NCBI GenBank assembly: GCA_963576565.1
Contig: OY755039.1
Span: forward strand, 84,751,289-84,815,288
Origin: Aspidapion aeneum
Lineage: Eukaryota; Arthropoda; Insecta; Coleoptera; Brentidae
Reading direction: 5' to 3'
DNA length: 64,000 bases
Part shown: positions 1-11,269 of the stretch, piece by piece
How the letters are laid out: every line of letters begins with the position of its first letter
Position numbering within the stretch: the stretch's first letter is position 1
Notes under the pieces: model-generated
What the model saw: only the letters and a program-made list of their open reading frames with translations
The model's database searches: none
What the model was told of the DNA's origin: nothing
Program-made: the position numbers and the translations under genes

Positions 1-540
1 GTATTTCTGAGCAGTAACAAGGCAGGACATTGACGTTTTGCTTGCTCCACCCCAAGTAACTATACCATAATTTATTATGGATTCATCCAATGAGAAATAT
101 ATTATTTTAATCATTTTTAGAGACAAAATATTTCTAAGTTGATATAATTTATGCGTAAGCTCCTTACCTCAAGTAGGATGCCCAAGTATTTTATGAATAC
201 AACCCCCTCTATTTTATCATTACATTCACATGTATCTATCTCATTTTTCACAAGATAGGTTGCTGTGTGAATCCTGAGACTCTGAATCACTGGTAAAGTT
301 CTCGGGGTATGAGGAAAGGCCAGAAATTTGGTTTTCTTAATATTCAGACACAGGAGGCTATGATCCAACAAACAATTAATTTTAGAAAGAGCAATTTTAG
401 CTTTTTTTTGGCAATATTCCATGTATCACCTTACACTATAATTGCTGTGTCGTCTGCAAAGTAATAGACAACCTCCTCCTCATCAAGAGCTAAAAAACCA
501 TTATTAAAATAAGCATCGAACAAAACTCTTGTTTTGCTTA
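1..540 (-). pseudogene. LINE reverse transcriptase fragment, jockey-like
   Basis: This is a broken piece of a non-LTR retrotransposon reverse transcriptase and continues past the left edge of the window. Reading leftwards, the catalytic YxDD box appears as FADDT (449-460) and is followed by an in-frame stop. Next comes an open stretch (422-117) with the motifs LNIKKTKFLAF and IKYLGILLE, which are typical of the thumb-proximal region. The element then continues in another frame with INYGIVTWGG near 40-80. The order of these motifs is that of jockey/CR1-type enzymes. At least one stop and one frameshift make it non-functional. Only the palm-to-thumb region is present; no endonuclease is visible. 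The superfamily is clear; the exact clade is a guess. Confidence 0.8.
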
Positions 541-839
541 ACTTAATTTTTAACGCTTCTACTGGCGACTTAAACATTTTTGACGCTATATACCATCAAA
601 AGCACCGGGCACGTTTCTATAATAACATTTTTATTAGCGAATGTGGCAGTGGAGATGACATTAACTTCGTTCTCTGGCTCGCCAACTTCCCCTGCCTCCG
701 TGCGGCAAGTAGGGTTTGAAAACGAAATGTTTCATACAGGGTAAATCTAATTTTTTCACCTTTATTAAAATTAATCCTTCCTTCATACATATTATCTGCA
801 TATAACCATATCTACACTGAGGCATGAGGCAATTTATAT

Positions 840-1665
840 AAAAATATAGGAAACTTTTCTGACATTAATTGCAAACCTGACCAAAAAAATTTAGATTTAA
901 CTCTGTGTAAATCTCTTGTTGATAAAATTATTTTAAATTCTAAATCAATGTTAATGAAAGCGCGTCTCTTGGCTTTGCAAGAACCGGAAAGTTCTGCATG
1001 GTTAAAAGCTTTACCGTCATCTACTTTAGGCAATCTTCTTGATGATCCTTCATTTCGAATTTCTGTATCACTTCGAATTGGAGAACCTGCTGTTAAACCA
1101 CACGACTGCATTTGCGGCAAAAAAGTTCATAAATATGGTCTGCATGGACTATGCTGCAACAAGAATGCAGGTCCTTGGGCAAGACACAGGTTACTGAATG
1201 ATATATTCAAACGTGCACTAAATTCTGTTGACATTCCAGCTGTACTTGAACCACAGAATATTTGGCCTAGTGACGGGAAACGTGTTGACGGATTAACTTT
1301 AGTCCCATGGAAGAAAGGTAAAGCCCTCTTGTGGGATGCTACCTGTAGAGATTGGCTGCATCATATATTACAAAAACATCTATGAAATCTGGTTCAGCAG
1401 CTGAAATAGGGGAAAGGTTAAAACAACAAAAATATAAAGAGCTTGAAGATAGATTTTATTTTATACCATTCTCTGTGGAAACTCTTGGTCCTTGGGAGGA
1501 AGAGGGGAAAAATTTATAAATGAAATTGTATGTAAATTAAAAACAAAAAATAAACGTGCAAGTAATTTTATAATACAGAAAATAAGTTTGGCTATACAAA
1601 GAGGAAATTCTGCAGCAGTTTTGGGGACTATCCCAGTAGATTCCGGTCTGGATGAAATAAAACAT
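840..1665 (+). pseudogene. R2-like LINE C-terminus: CCHC knuckle plus restriction-like endonuclease
   Basis: An open stretch from about 840 carries KARLLALQ, then SVSLRIGEP, a zinc-knuckle pattern CICGKKVHKYGLHGLCC and RH, followed by SDGKRVDGLTLVPW and ALLWDATC. That order (CCHC, RH, xPD/xDG, then D in a beta strand) is the layout of the restriction-like endonuclease at the C-terminus of R2-type LINEs. The frame breaks near 1358 and again near 1490. The remaining part reads VETLGPW and IQRGNSAAVLGT in successive frames. No reverse transcriptase core is seen upstream, so the copy is 5'-truncated and dead. It ends in an AT-rich tandem tail (1717-1780). The domain reading is by motif. I am fairly sure of the endonuclease type and less sure of the LINE clade. 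Confidence 0.7.
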
Positions 1666-1716
1666 TTTTATTGTTATTATTTTATCGAAGGATGTGAGGG
1701 TGTGGATTTTTACCTT

Positions 1717-1780
1717 TATTTTATTTGTATTTTTTTTGTATTTTTATTTGTATTTTTATTTGTATTTTTATTTAATTTTT
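1717..1780 (+). repeat. tandem TTTGTATTTTTA tail of the LINE
   Basis: Four to five copies of a 10-12 base unit (TTTGTATTTTTAT) directly follow the last recognisable LINE codons. Short 3' tandem tails of this kind are common in non-LTR elements without poly(A). Confidence 0.6.
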
Positions 1781-1887
1781 ACATTGTTATTGATAATTTA
1801 AAAAAAAATTATGTATATTACCAAATATACTAAGTGTTATTTCTCATAACGGTTCCCTTTACTCATAGCGATATTAGACGGCTCTGG

Positions 1888-2038
1888 TTCAAAATAGCGC
1901 AGTTCAAAATAGCGTCGTTCAAAATAGCGGTATTGTTTGAGCGCTGTTTTAAAATAGCGCGTAACAAAATAGCGCTCGACTAAATAGCGCTGTTTTAAAA
2001 TAGCGCTAGTAACAAAATAGCGCTAGTATCAAAATAAT
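1888..2038 (+). repeat. short-phrase array of AAAATAGCG
   Basis: Roughly nine copies of CAAAATAGCG or TAAAATAGCG sit at irregular 14-25 base spacing, linked by GTT, CGT, CTA and similar bases. The array lies between two convergent LINE fragments. It is not a CRISPR: the spacers are very short and the repeat is not exact. Confidence 0.75.
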
Positions 2039-2229
2039 GAACCAAAGCCATTTTAGACAATTATTTTTTTAGTCAGTAGTTGTCATTGTCAACGTTTCAC
2101 ACTCCCAAAAGCAACATCTAACTCTTAAATTATTAAACCGGAGTTAAATGTTAATTTTGTATATACGTTTAAAATTGCATTATAAACAAGCATATTAATA
2201 ATAAAACGAAAATTATAAAATTATAAAAA

Positions 2230-2870
2230 AATATTAATAAAATAAGCAAAACAATGGACAAAACCAACAAAAAATAAACTCCTTCAGACCTAGCTCCCCT
2301 ACCTGGTTTATTATCCCCAACAGCGCAGCAAAAAGTACTTAAAATTCCGTTATTTAGTAAATTTTCTTGCTTCCTCACGCCAAGGACCAAGACTCTTAAA
2401 CGCAAAGAAACAAAAATATATCTGTCTACCAATTATCTATATTGACTAAGTTTTTCTTTTTCTGCTGAGCATGCAACCACAACTGTTCCCTTTAATGTTG
2501 TTCTCTCAAGATATGATTAAGTCAAAATGTATCTGCACGTAGCGTCCTAAATAAGGCTCTTCCCGAACTTTCAGGGAACTAATAAAATGCCATCATCCCT
2601 GCAGAAGCTAGAGCCCGTTTAATGAGATCATTGATCATCCGGGACCTCAACGACCTACCAGCACTTTTTGTGCAGGACAGCCCGTGAAGGCCAATTTGTA
2701 TGGTTGCTTACCGCAAATGCAGGTCTGGTATGTAGTTCAACCAGAGGAGTACCAATTCTTAAGGATATTGAACGCAGAATATTAAGTCTTTCAAATGATT
2801 CCCCAGAGTAGCTGAGGGACGTTGCAGAGCTAAGAGACGCGCTACTTCCTTAGGTTCTTTGTTTTCTGTC
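2230..2870 (-). pseudogene. second R2-like LINE C-terminus, opposite strand
   Basis: Reading leftwards from 2870 in shifting frames gives ARLLALQ, HGLSCTKSAGR, MINDLIKRALASAG, a stretch resembling the WDATCADTF box (about 2520-2560), and SLGPWREEARKF (2350-2395). These are the same successive blocks as in the plus-strand copy at 840-1665, so both belong to one family. Several frameshifts and stops are present. Like the first copy, only the zinc knuckle and endonuclease region survives. The two copies face each other tail to tail, with the AAAATAGCG array between them. I infer homology from block order only; an alignment would settle the degree of divergence. Confidence 0.65.
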
Positions 2871-3011
2871 ATTACGTTACTGAAAGAGACCTAAAATTTT
2901 TTTGTTTGCTTGGAATTTTGGCTGTAGCTAATTCGAATTTTGATAATTTTGACCAATTTTCCAAAGCGTAGAAGAATTTTGGATACCTAGTCCACTTAAT
3001 TTAACTGGAAG
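2871..3011. other. no feature seen
   Basis: AT-rich sequence with no motif or repeat that I recognise. Confidence 0.4.
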
Positions 3012-4400
3012 AGTACAGCGTGTCCCATTTTCGATGGGATTAAATGGGAAACTCGGTTATTATTAAAGATATTGATTTTCTTATTGCACCTTACCGTGCT
3101 CTTTTTTTGAGCCCTTAAAAATGGCGTAATCAGATTTTTGCTATACCCCGTAGTTTCGCTAATACAGGGAGTATTTGAAAAAAATGTATTTTTAATATTC
3201 CCTTGTATCTCGCTTATTTTGCGAGATATTTTTATTCTGTAAAAACCTTTTCATGGCAACTTTTTAAGAAGAAAATAATGACGTTGTCAACTTTTTAAAA
3301 TATTGTTTAGTTTTTGAGATATGGTATTTATCATAAAAAAATTAAATACGGACCTGGTTTTTTTTTATTACTATTTTGATTGGTATCATGCTAGTATTAT
3401 CACAAAATAATAAAAATTTTAAAAAAATTTGTTTTAAGGTAAAAATAAATATTTAATAATTTTAAAAAAATTAGTCCGAACCTGGATATTTCCAACATAA
3501 ATATAAATTAAAAATTGCTATTTAAACAATTTTTAGTTTAACTGTTTTGATACTTAGCATATTAAAATGGTTTTACGTTAATTTACAGATTTATTTGAAA
3601 CAAAGTCTACGAAAAATACAAAAAAAAACAAATTACAAAGAATAACTAATTTTTCTGATTACCATTATATGTAAGACATTGTTGGCATTTTTGAGTAATT
3701 TCTCTTAACGCATTTTGCATAAAAATATTTGTCATTGAAATTTTGTTGCTTGAATGAAGCAGTCACACCTATCACATTTTTCAAAATCTGGATATGGTCG
3801 ATTTCCAGCCAGTTTAAAATAATTATAAGCCATTTACAAAAATGACAAGTAAAATGACAATGTCAATTTCACGCTTTTGTTTTGTAAATTTCACAACCTG
3901 CTGCGCTACCATCAAATAATTAGTATGATATTATTTTTGTAACTTTTTAACGTTTTTTACTTTATTTATAATTCTTTTAATTATAATTTCAAAACAGATA
4001 AACTAAAAATGGTTCAACTAATGTGTCCTGCAATTTTTAATTTATAATTACGTTGGAAATATCCAGGTTCGGACTATAATTTTTTTTTCAAATATTAAAT
4101 AGTTTTTTTTAACCTTAAATCAAAAAAATATTAAAGTTTTATCATTTTAAGGTAATAATAGCATGGAACCAATGAAAATAGTAATAAAAAAAATCCAGGT
4201 CCGTATTTAATTTTTTTTTGATAAATACCATATTTCAAAAACTAAACAATATTTAAAAAAAATGACAACGTCATTATTTTGCTCTAAAAAAGTCATAGAA
4301 AGGTTTTTACAGAATAAAAATATCTGACAAAATGGGGGCAATTCTTTACATTTCAAAAAATCTGGCGAAATTTGAAAAAATGTGACATAATCTGGCGCTT
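3012..4400 (+). repeat. repeat X, copy 1, interrupted by a foldback element
   Basis: The segment 3012-3229 begins TACAGCGTGTCCCATTTTCG and continues at 4334 with TGGGGGCAATTCTTTACA. The two parts are contiguous in a second copy that lies inverted at 13030-13302. The intervening 1.1 kb is therefore an insertion. The outer end resembles the TACAGNGTGTCCC termini of small inverted-repeat elements. No coding capacity was recognised. Confidence 0.75.
3230..4333. mobile_element. foldback element with arms of about 270 bp
   Basis: The left arm (about 3230-3500) and right arm (about 4055-4333) are inverted copies of each other. Landmarks are TTTTTATTCTGTAAAAACC, GATATGGTATTTATCA and GTCCGAACCTGGATATTTCC. 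The core of about 555 bp is AT-rich. On its minus strand it holds a short phrase (PYPDFEKCDRC) that may be a coding relic I cannot identify. The insertion interrupts repeat X, as shown by the uninterrupted copy at 13030-13302. No clear target duplication beyond TT is visible. Confidence 0.75.
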
Positions 4401-5400
4401 AAGATTTCTCGTTTAAAAGGCAATTTTTAAACTTAAAAACTTACCTAAAAGGCCATTTCCCACTTTTTGATAGATGTAGCTTCACGATATAATATTTGTT
4501 TTTAATTAAAAACCCATAATTTGTTGAAAATTTTAATTTAAAAATTGTAAGTAAATTCAAAGCAGAAAGCCATTAACCGCACAAACTGAAAAAGTCAGAT
4601 TTCGTCACATTTCGTCACATTTCTTTCAAATTTATGAGTCCTATTCGTTTTCTTTATGAGGTCAGCTAAGTTTACTTTCTTTCTTTGTTTTTCACGGTAA
4701 AATTAACAAAGAGGGACTAATTGCATGTCGTGCAAGGGTCGCTACAAAATTAGCTCTACGCTGTTGCCACCGTTATATTTGAACGGATTTTTAAGGGAAT
4801 GTCAAATTATTTCTTTAAAATCTGCCAGAAAAATCTGACTAAGTGTAATCCTGATCAAATTATTGAAGTGGTGATTATTTTTTTACTTTTTAAAAAAGCT
4901 AGGCACGTATATAGTTTTTTATTCTGGGGGGGTCCTCCCATATAGAAACTGCTGTTCTTCAGTGACGGCCCATGACACAGCTTTCGTAAACCAGAGAGAA
5001 AATAATAAATTGTCTCTGTCGTAAATTAACACGCGCCCATAAGGTTTTGGATCGGGTAATTAGAAATACTAGGGTCACTGCATCCTGGAAGTCTAGCGCC
5101 TCCCAGGGGTAGCGACACGAGTGTCAAAACCGTACTCAAAATTCCATAGACGTTCGTGAAAAATACTCATTTTTATACAGTCTGAGAAAAGAAAAATGTT
5201 TTAATAAAACTTAAAAAGAACTCGTTTTTATACAGCTTAAGAAATAAAAAATATGTTCCTTGAGTTTTTGGGTTATGAATATTTATTGTAGGTATTATTG
5301 GTAAAAATCATTTTATTTTAAATATTATTTCTGTTTTTGTATAAAAATAATACGTAATAAATAAACAAACAGAACAGAAATACATTTCTATGTTAAAAGT
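4401..5400. other. no gene; short repeat at 5060-5115
   Basis: AT-rich DNA without recognisable coding. The stretch 5060-5115 is an inverted relative of the sequence that flanks the element at 7889-8447: it shares CAGGATGCAGTGACCCTA and GTGTCGCTACCCCTGGGAG when read on the opposite strand. Confidence 0.5.
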
Positions 5401-5404
5401 TTAT

Positions 5405-5640
5405 TAATAGTATATAATATATCAAGGGATAAAATGAAACTTTTATCACGATGTTTATACGCTATTTTTCGCACTGTTTAATTTATTTTCCAAGGTTTTT
5501 TCCCATTTTTTTGGGTGTTTTCGGTATTGTGGTTTTTTTTAGTACCTCTTTATTCCGAATTTTACATTTTATCAAATGACAAAAAATGCCCAAATACAGT
5601 TCGAGTTTTTGTAAGGTTCGGCTTAATTATTTATAATTTT
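5405..5640 (+). repeat. dispersed repeat shared with 26706-26890
   Basis: Both loci share GGGATAAAA, TTTTATCACGA, TACGCTATTTTT, GCACT and TTTAATTTATTTTC in the same order and orientation, followed by a T-rich stretch ending in ATTTTACATTTTAT. At the second locus it directly precedes the 168-bp satellite. Confidence 0.6.
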
Positions 5641-5649
5641 ATAGTACAT

Positions 5650-6500
5650 TTCATATAAATATCGTAATATTATTGTTCGAAAGCATAAACTTCGAAAATC
5701 ATTTTCTTCAAACCAAAAATTGTTCTAAAACATATTCTTCGAACAAAAGATTGTTCGAAAACGTTTTCTTCAAACAGAAATTTGTTCAAAAACATTTTTT
5801 CGAAAACAAATTTTTCGAAAAAAATATATTTGACCTGGCTTGCCAAACTTAACACAACTCATATAGTTCGACTAATGGGGTTTTTTTCTAACAATTTTTG
5901 GAAACAAAAACTTCCCTGACTTCTTTCCCGGGATCCTAGAGAGTGTGAAACCAAACCGAACCAACCGAGACCTATTGTCGAAAAATGATTTCCCTAAATT
6001 AGCTTTCCGGTCCTCATTTTGGAAGGTTGAAATCGGTGTTACTCTAACCTTTCTTAATTGAGCACATCAGGAGGTATCTGGACTGGTTCGGATACGTTTG
6101 CGATCAATTGACAAAGTTTAGGAAAATACAAATTTCGACCTTCCAAAAGGAGGAAAGTAGACAAATTTTCAGAATGTTTACGATCCCGGGAAAGAAGTCA
6201 GGGTTTTTTTGAAAAAAATATGTTAAAAAGACCTTGCCGTAGTCAAACTATATAAATTGTGTTAGGTTTGGAAATCCAGGTCTAGAGCGTCTTTTATCGA
6301 AAAACTTGCTTTCGATGAAAATTATTTCTATTCGAAGAAAATGTTTTTGAACAACTATTACTTACGAACAAATTTCCGTTCAAAGAAATAGTGTTCGAAT
6401 AAATTTCCGTTTAAAAAAAATGTTTTCGAACAAATTTCCATTAGAAGAAATTGTTTTCATAAAAATTTCCGTTCGAAGAAAATGTTTTCGAACAAAGTTC
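5650..6500. mobile_element. foldback element with TTCGAA-rich tandem arms
   Basis: The arms consist of an imprecise unit of about 30 bp around GAACAAATTTCCGTTCGAAG. The right arm (about 6290-6500) reads it forwards and the left arm (5670-5830) reads the inverted form. Further in, AACTTCCCTGACTTCTTTCC (5910-5929) is matched inverted by GGAAAGAAGTCAGGG (6190-6205). The central part (5990-6190) contains a smaller inverted pair (GGAAGGTTGAAATCGGTGTT and its partner near 6150) that resembles the repeats at 8220-8370 and 37130-37300. Confidence 0.7.
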
Positions 6501-6594
6501 TGCGACCCGTCGTGTTGCTACCTTGAGTTTTTATTGGATGTTGATTTTTTAGAAACTTAATTCTACTTTGTTTTGCAATCATTACAGTGCAGCT

Positions 6595-6705
6595 ACTTTC
6601 GATCTTTGTTTGAACCTTTTGTTTTTCAATCTTTTGTATTTTCGACCTTTTGTACTTTCGAACTTTTGTATTTTCGACTTTTTGTATTTTCGACCTTTTC
6701 TTCGC
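6595..6705 (+). repeat. 16-bp tandem repeat CTTTTGTATTTTCGAC
   Basis: About seven head-to-tail copies of a 15-16 base unit with point differences (ATCTTTTG, ACCTTTTG, AACTTTTG). No coding function was seen. Confidence 0.75.
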
Positions 6706-6709
6706 CGCC

Positions 6710-7888
6710 CGCTTTTTTTCAACAATAATAAAAATAAAAGTAGGTATATTATAAACCTAGGGCGTGTGTGTGTTTACTTTTAATACCACGGCGGGAATTT
6801 TCATGCTCGACCGGAAGAAGGGCTATAATTTGCTAAGTGACTAAAAGGGACTTTAATGCCAAGGTTTATTTTTATATACTAAAAATAATAATAATCATAA
6901 ACTAAATAAATAGGTATTAAACCACTTACCGTACTATAGTTTTAGCATGTCAAGTATATAAAAAAGCAGTGGGCAGTGATAGTTGTCATGGCATTACATT
7001 AAACAAAAGTCAGTCAGATGCTAACAAACTAAGGTCACTCATCGTCAAGCAAGGTAAAGCTTGCTTGACGATGAGTGACCTTATAACAAACAATGTGGAA
7101 AAAATATTATTTATTTCATAACAAACTAATTAAGTTTAGTCGAGAAAAAGTTCGAATTACATTTCTCGAAGATGGAAAATAAAGCATATTCTTACTTTGA
7201 GATGGGCATGGAAATGATGCAATAAACAGAATTTCGAAAATTTCACAGTTTCCTGGTTTACAGCCTGGAGAAGTCTAGAAAGTTGAATGCTTCGTTTATA
7301 TGGAAGCAATATTCTATGCCTAAGGACACAATAACGATCAAAACGATCCAAGCCATCGGCAAAGTACAGTAGGCTTACGGCAAGCTGGAACAAAATAATC
7401 GGTATCGTGTACATATTCCTTTTTGTTTTTTGTATTATGATAAAATAAAATAATCCAAAAACCTATATTATATTACTTTCAATCACTGGGGACAAGAAAT
7501 ACTACCGTAGCCCATGAAAAAAGGGATTAAACGTACACCTTTATTCCCTAGAGAGCATAAAAAATTTATTAAATGATACAAAACCCAACATAATAGTTTT
7601 CTATATTTTAGAATATATATAAAACATGCAAACTATATTTGTTTCCTTCGCTGTGTGGGTCCTAACACAGGGTCCTAATAAATTTGAAATCATAAAGAAC
7701 TTAGTTTTTTTAGGTTTGTTTATTTGGACAGTAAAATTTATATACCGGATGTGACGGACAGTTCTTTGCGTAACATTTGTAAACCATTTAATTTTTTTAA
7801 ACATAAAAAAAGCTACGCTCCTGACAGTGTCAGATTTGAGTTTTTCGTAAATGAGGTTATGTTTGGTGTCGCTACCCCTGGGAGACAT
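6710..7888. other. no gene; perfect hairpin at 7030-7083
   Basis: No coding region was recognised. At 7030-7083 there is a perfect inverted repeat with 24-base arms (core AAGGTCACTCATCGTCAAGC) around a 6-base loop, GTAAAG. The stretch 7800-7888 ends with GTGTCGCTACCCCTGGGAG, shared in inverted form with 5095-5115. Confidence 0.6.
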
Positions 7889-8447
7889 GAGCGGCTAGTT
7901 CAGAACTTGCATTCCGTTTGCTATTGGTCGAAATAGTCAGCTGACTTTTTGATGTTGAACGTTGCCGTTTAAGATTATTATTATATTATATTAAGAGATG
8001 GTGCCACCAGTCAAGCATTTAACAAACTTTATGTTTACAGCTTTCGGCGTAAAATACGAATATATACTAGTTGTAAGTGACTAAAAAGTGTGTGGTTTGT
8101 GCAGTACATACCTATTGAATTTAACTAAATCTATGCATATGCCGATGAGTTTTTTTTTATTGTTTTTTAAAAACATATTATATTTTTTTTTAATTAGCTT
8201 CCCTATCTTGTTTTCCTGTCGAAATCGGTGTTAACCTAACCCTGATAAATTATTCGACATTCCTGTCCAGATACGCCCCGGTTAGGATACGTTTCCCATC
8301 AATTGACCACGGTTAGGTTTTGTTTCAGTTTGGTTTAACACCGATTTCAACCTCCCAAAACGAGGACAGGAGAGTTTTAATTTTAAAAATCCCGCCTGAC
8401 TATGTCAACCAATAGCAAATGGAATGCAAGTTCTGAACTATCCGCTC
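7889..8447. mobile_element. non-autonomous element with 50-60 bp terminal inverted repeats
   Basis: The left end reads GAGCGGCTAGTTCAGAACTT and continues to GCTATTGGTCGAAATAGTCAG. The right end is its near-perfect inverse (GAGCGGATAGTTCAGAACTT on the minus strand). The interior, with GCTTTCGGCGTAAA, ATATACTAGTTG and GTTAGGATACGTTTC, is shared with 36920-37310, so both loci carry one family. The element sits between two halves of a sequence found unbroken, inverted, at 5060-5115. A target duplication cannot be drawn with certainty. No open frame was seen. Confidence 0.75.
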
Positions 8448-8879
8448 GTTGGAAGATGCCAGGCTTTCAGGATGCAGTGACCCTAAGAATAGTCGCCACC
8501 TGACGAAAATAAGTCGAAGGCGGAATTTTTCAGGAGTGCCACGACCACGTGGTCACTTTGTGCAAGGAAAACTTAAGTTTGCGACACGCTCCCTAGAGGG
8601 AGCCGCACATATAGGCAGAGAACTGCGTACAGCCGACCTGAAAATAATTTCATAATATGAATAAAATGAACGGGACCCAAGAAACAAACCTTAAAAACAT
8701 AAATTTCAAACTTTCTATAAATTCGTATAATTAAAAATAATGTTTGTATAATTATGTAAAATTTCTTGTGTGCCTAATATTATAGATTTGTTAAAAAATT
8801 CTAATTTTCTACTTAGCAATAAAAAGTTGAAAATAGCCCCAAAAAACTACTATTTACGGATTAGATCAAATTTTGGTCC

Positions 8880-9595
8880 AGGAGGTGAGTTACAGGGTGA
8901 TATCGAAAATAGTAGTAAATCTTAATAAAAATCACATTTTTAAAAAACAACTCTGTCAGGAGTTTTAGTTAGCAAATAAGAGTAAAAAATACATTAAAAA
9001 ATGTATCATGAACTTATTGTATTATTTTTAGATCCAGGACGTGACAGACCTACAGGGTGATATCGAAATTAGAAGCGTAATTTTCTAAAAAACAAATTTT
9101 TAAAAAACAATGTTGTCAAGAGCTTTCGTTAGCAAAAAATTATTTGAAACACGTTACACAATCATACCATTATCAGATTTTATCACCTTCAGGTCCAGGA
9201 ATTGAGCTACATGGTGATATAGAAATTATTGTGTTTCTAAAAATCACATTTTTAAAAAGCAAGGTTGTCCGGAGCTTTTGTTAGCAAAGTATAGTTAGGA
9301 ATACGTTAAACAATCATACCATTAACTGACTGTATCCCCGTTTGGTCCAGGAAGTGAGGTACAGGGTGATATCGAAATTAGTAATAAAATTTCGTAAAAA
9401 TCACGTTTTTAAAAAACAACGTTGTCAGGAGCGTTTGTTAGCAAAAAATAGTTAGGAACACGTTAAGCAATCATACCACTTACTAAATTTCATTTACTTC
9501 CAGTAGGTAAGCTGCAGGGTGATATCTAAATAGCAGTAAAGATTTTGAAAAATCACATTTTTAAAAAACAAGGGAGGTGAGCTACAGGGTGAAAT
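8880..9595 (+). repeat. tandem array, unit about 155 bp, left arm
   Basis: The landmark ACAGGGTGATAT recurs at about 8893, 9052, 9210, 9361 and 9514. The spacing is 150-160 bp. Between landmarks the units share CACATTTTTAAAAAACAA, GTTGTCAGGAGCTTT and GTTAGCAAA. Inverted counterparts lie at 11800-12440. Confidence 0.8.
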
Positions 9596-10500
9596 GAATA
9601 AATAAATCCAAAAATATTTACATATATTTACGTGAAAAACTTTTACTATTTATTTGACAAATTTACAAGTTAATATGATAAAATTTTGACATTAAAACTT
9701 ATTAGTTAATATAACGAAATCAACCTAAGCCCCTAACTAACCTTGGTCAAAATAAAAGTTTACAAATACAGATGAGAAATCCAAAAATCCCTACATTTAT
9801 TTACGTAACAACATCTTGGTTCGTTGTTCTTTTACAAATTCACAAGTTAGTTTGAAAAAATCATGGCTTTATAATACATATCAAGTATAACCAAACCGAA
9901 CCAAACCCATATAAATAAGGTTGGTCAATATAAAAATGTACAATAATTATTTACAGAAAAACCTGCCTGCCTTCGTTGTTAATTCACAAATTTACATGCT
10001 TATTTGACAAAAATTTTTCATCCAAAATATACAATTAATAGAATCAAACCGAACCAGTTGGTCAATATAAAAATTAACAAATACAAATAGTAAATCAAAA
10101 ATTTTTTACAAATATTTTACATTTGTTTGATTTGTTAATTAACAAATTTACAAGATATTTTAGAATCTTGGCTCTAAAATATATATTTAATGTAACAAAA
10201 AGAAAGCCTTCACTAGGCTTGCCTAATGCAAACATTTACAAACATACACGATAAATATAAAAATCTGCACATTTATTTACAGGAAGAAACTGTCTTCGTT
10301 GTTATTTCACAAATTTGCATGTTTTTTAGGCAACAATTTGACACCCAAGTTATCTATTTAACATAACCAAACCGAGCCAAATCAAATCCTTATAATTATT
10401 AAGCTTGCTCAATATAAAAATGTACAAATACACATAATAAATATTACATTTATTTACATTGACAAACAACAACCTGCACATAAATATTTTTGTCCCGTAC
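9596..10500 (+). repeat. tandem array, unit about 165 bp
   Basis: About six degenerate units share the order: Ile/Asn-rich AT sequence, ACATTTATTTACA, CTTCGTTGTT, TTCACAAATTTACA, then ACCAAACCGAACC and TTGGTCAATATAAAAAT. Divergence between units is considerable, so the array is old. Confidence 0.7.
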
Positions 10501-10526
10501 GTCGTTCTTAGTTTTATTTAATTACT

Positions 10527-10602
10527 TGCAAAATGTTGAGTCGCTTCACTTTGGAAGAAATCTATATACTTCTTCCAAAGTGAAGCGACTCAACATTTTG
10601 CA
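10527..10602. repeat. perfect hairpin, 33-base arms
   Basis: The arm starting TGCAAAATGTTGAGTCGCTT (10527-10559) is repeated exactly in inverse at 10570-10602, around a 10-base spacer (ATCTATATAC). The perfection contrasts with the decayed arrays on both sides. Confidence 0.85.
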
Positions 10603-11269
10603 TTTCTTTCAAAAAATCTGTTAATACATGTACCGCTACATAGCTATTTGGTTGTCTGATAAAGGGATATATTTCTTTACTTCTTTAGCTATTTTTACTG
10701 AAAACTCCAATTCAACAAAAGCAGTAGTTTCATCCCACTTAAGGTCTTTTATCTTTAAATTTTAAATATCTTTTACATAAATATTTTTTTGTATCGCTTA
10801 GGCTTTTAATTGTTTGTACAATAGTTATTTACCTAACAAGTGCGGAAAGAGGTACTTTTCCGCACGTGACGGCAGTTGCACAAACGACGCGGAGCGGAGT
10901 TCGGGCAAGCCGTCAAGGATGGAAAAGATAGTTTTCGCAAGAATTAGGTACAATGTTTTTCCTACGAGTGTTTTTGTCCATCTTCTTTATCAAAAAACAT
11001 GTTTTAATTCGCAAAGATTTTATAATAATGCTAGAAAATGATACGTAAGATAGAATTGTTACATAAATCATTTAATGAGTCCTAAATATCTTCATTTTTA
11101 ACAAAACAAAAATCGTGCGAAAAAAGAAATTTTTCAGCACTAGTGCGGAAAAGTTACTTTTCCGTACGTTTTTTTAACTTTTATTTTTACTTGATTTTTT
11201 TATGCACAGAAAAATAATAAAACAGGATTTTTTTATTATGATATATTAAAAAGAAACTTTATGTAAAGA

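Noticed and set aside
1888..2038. Possible CRISPR array
   Set aside because: Repeats are about 9 bases, linkers are 5-15 bases and imprecise, and the context is eukaryotic.
6568..6783. Phe-rich open frame
   Set aside because: It is the translation of the 16-bp tandem repeat.
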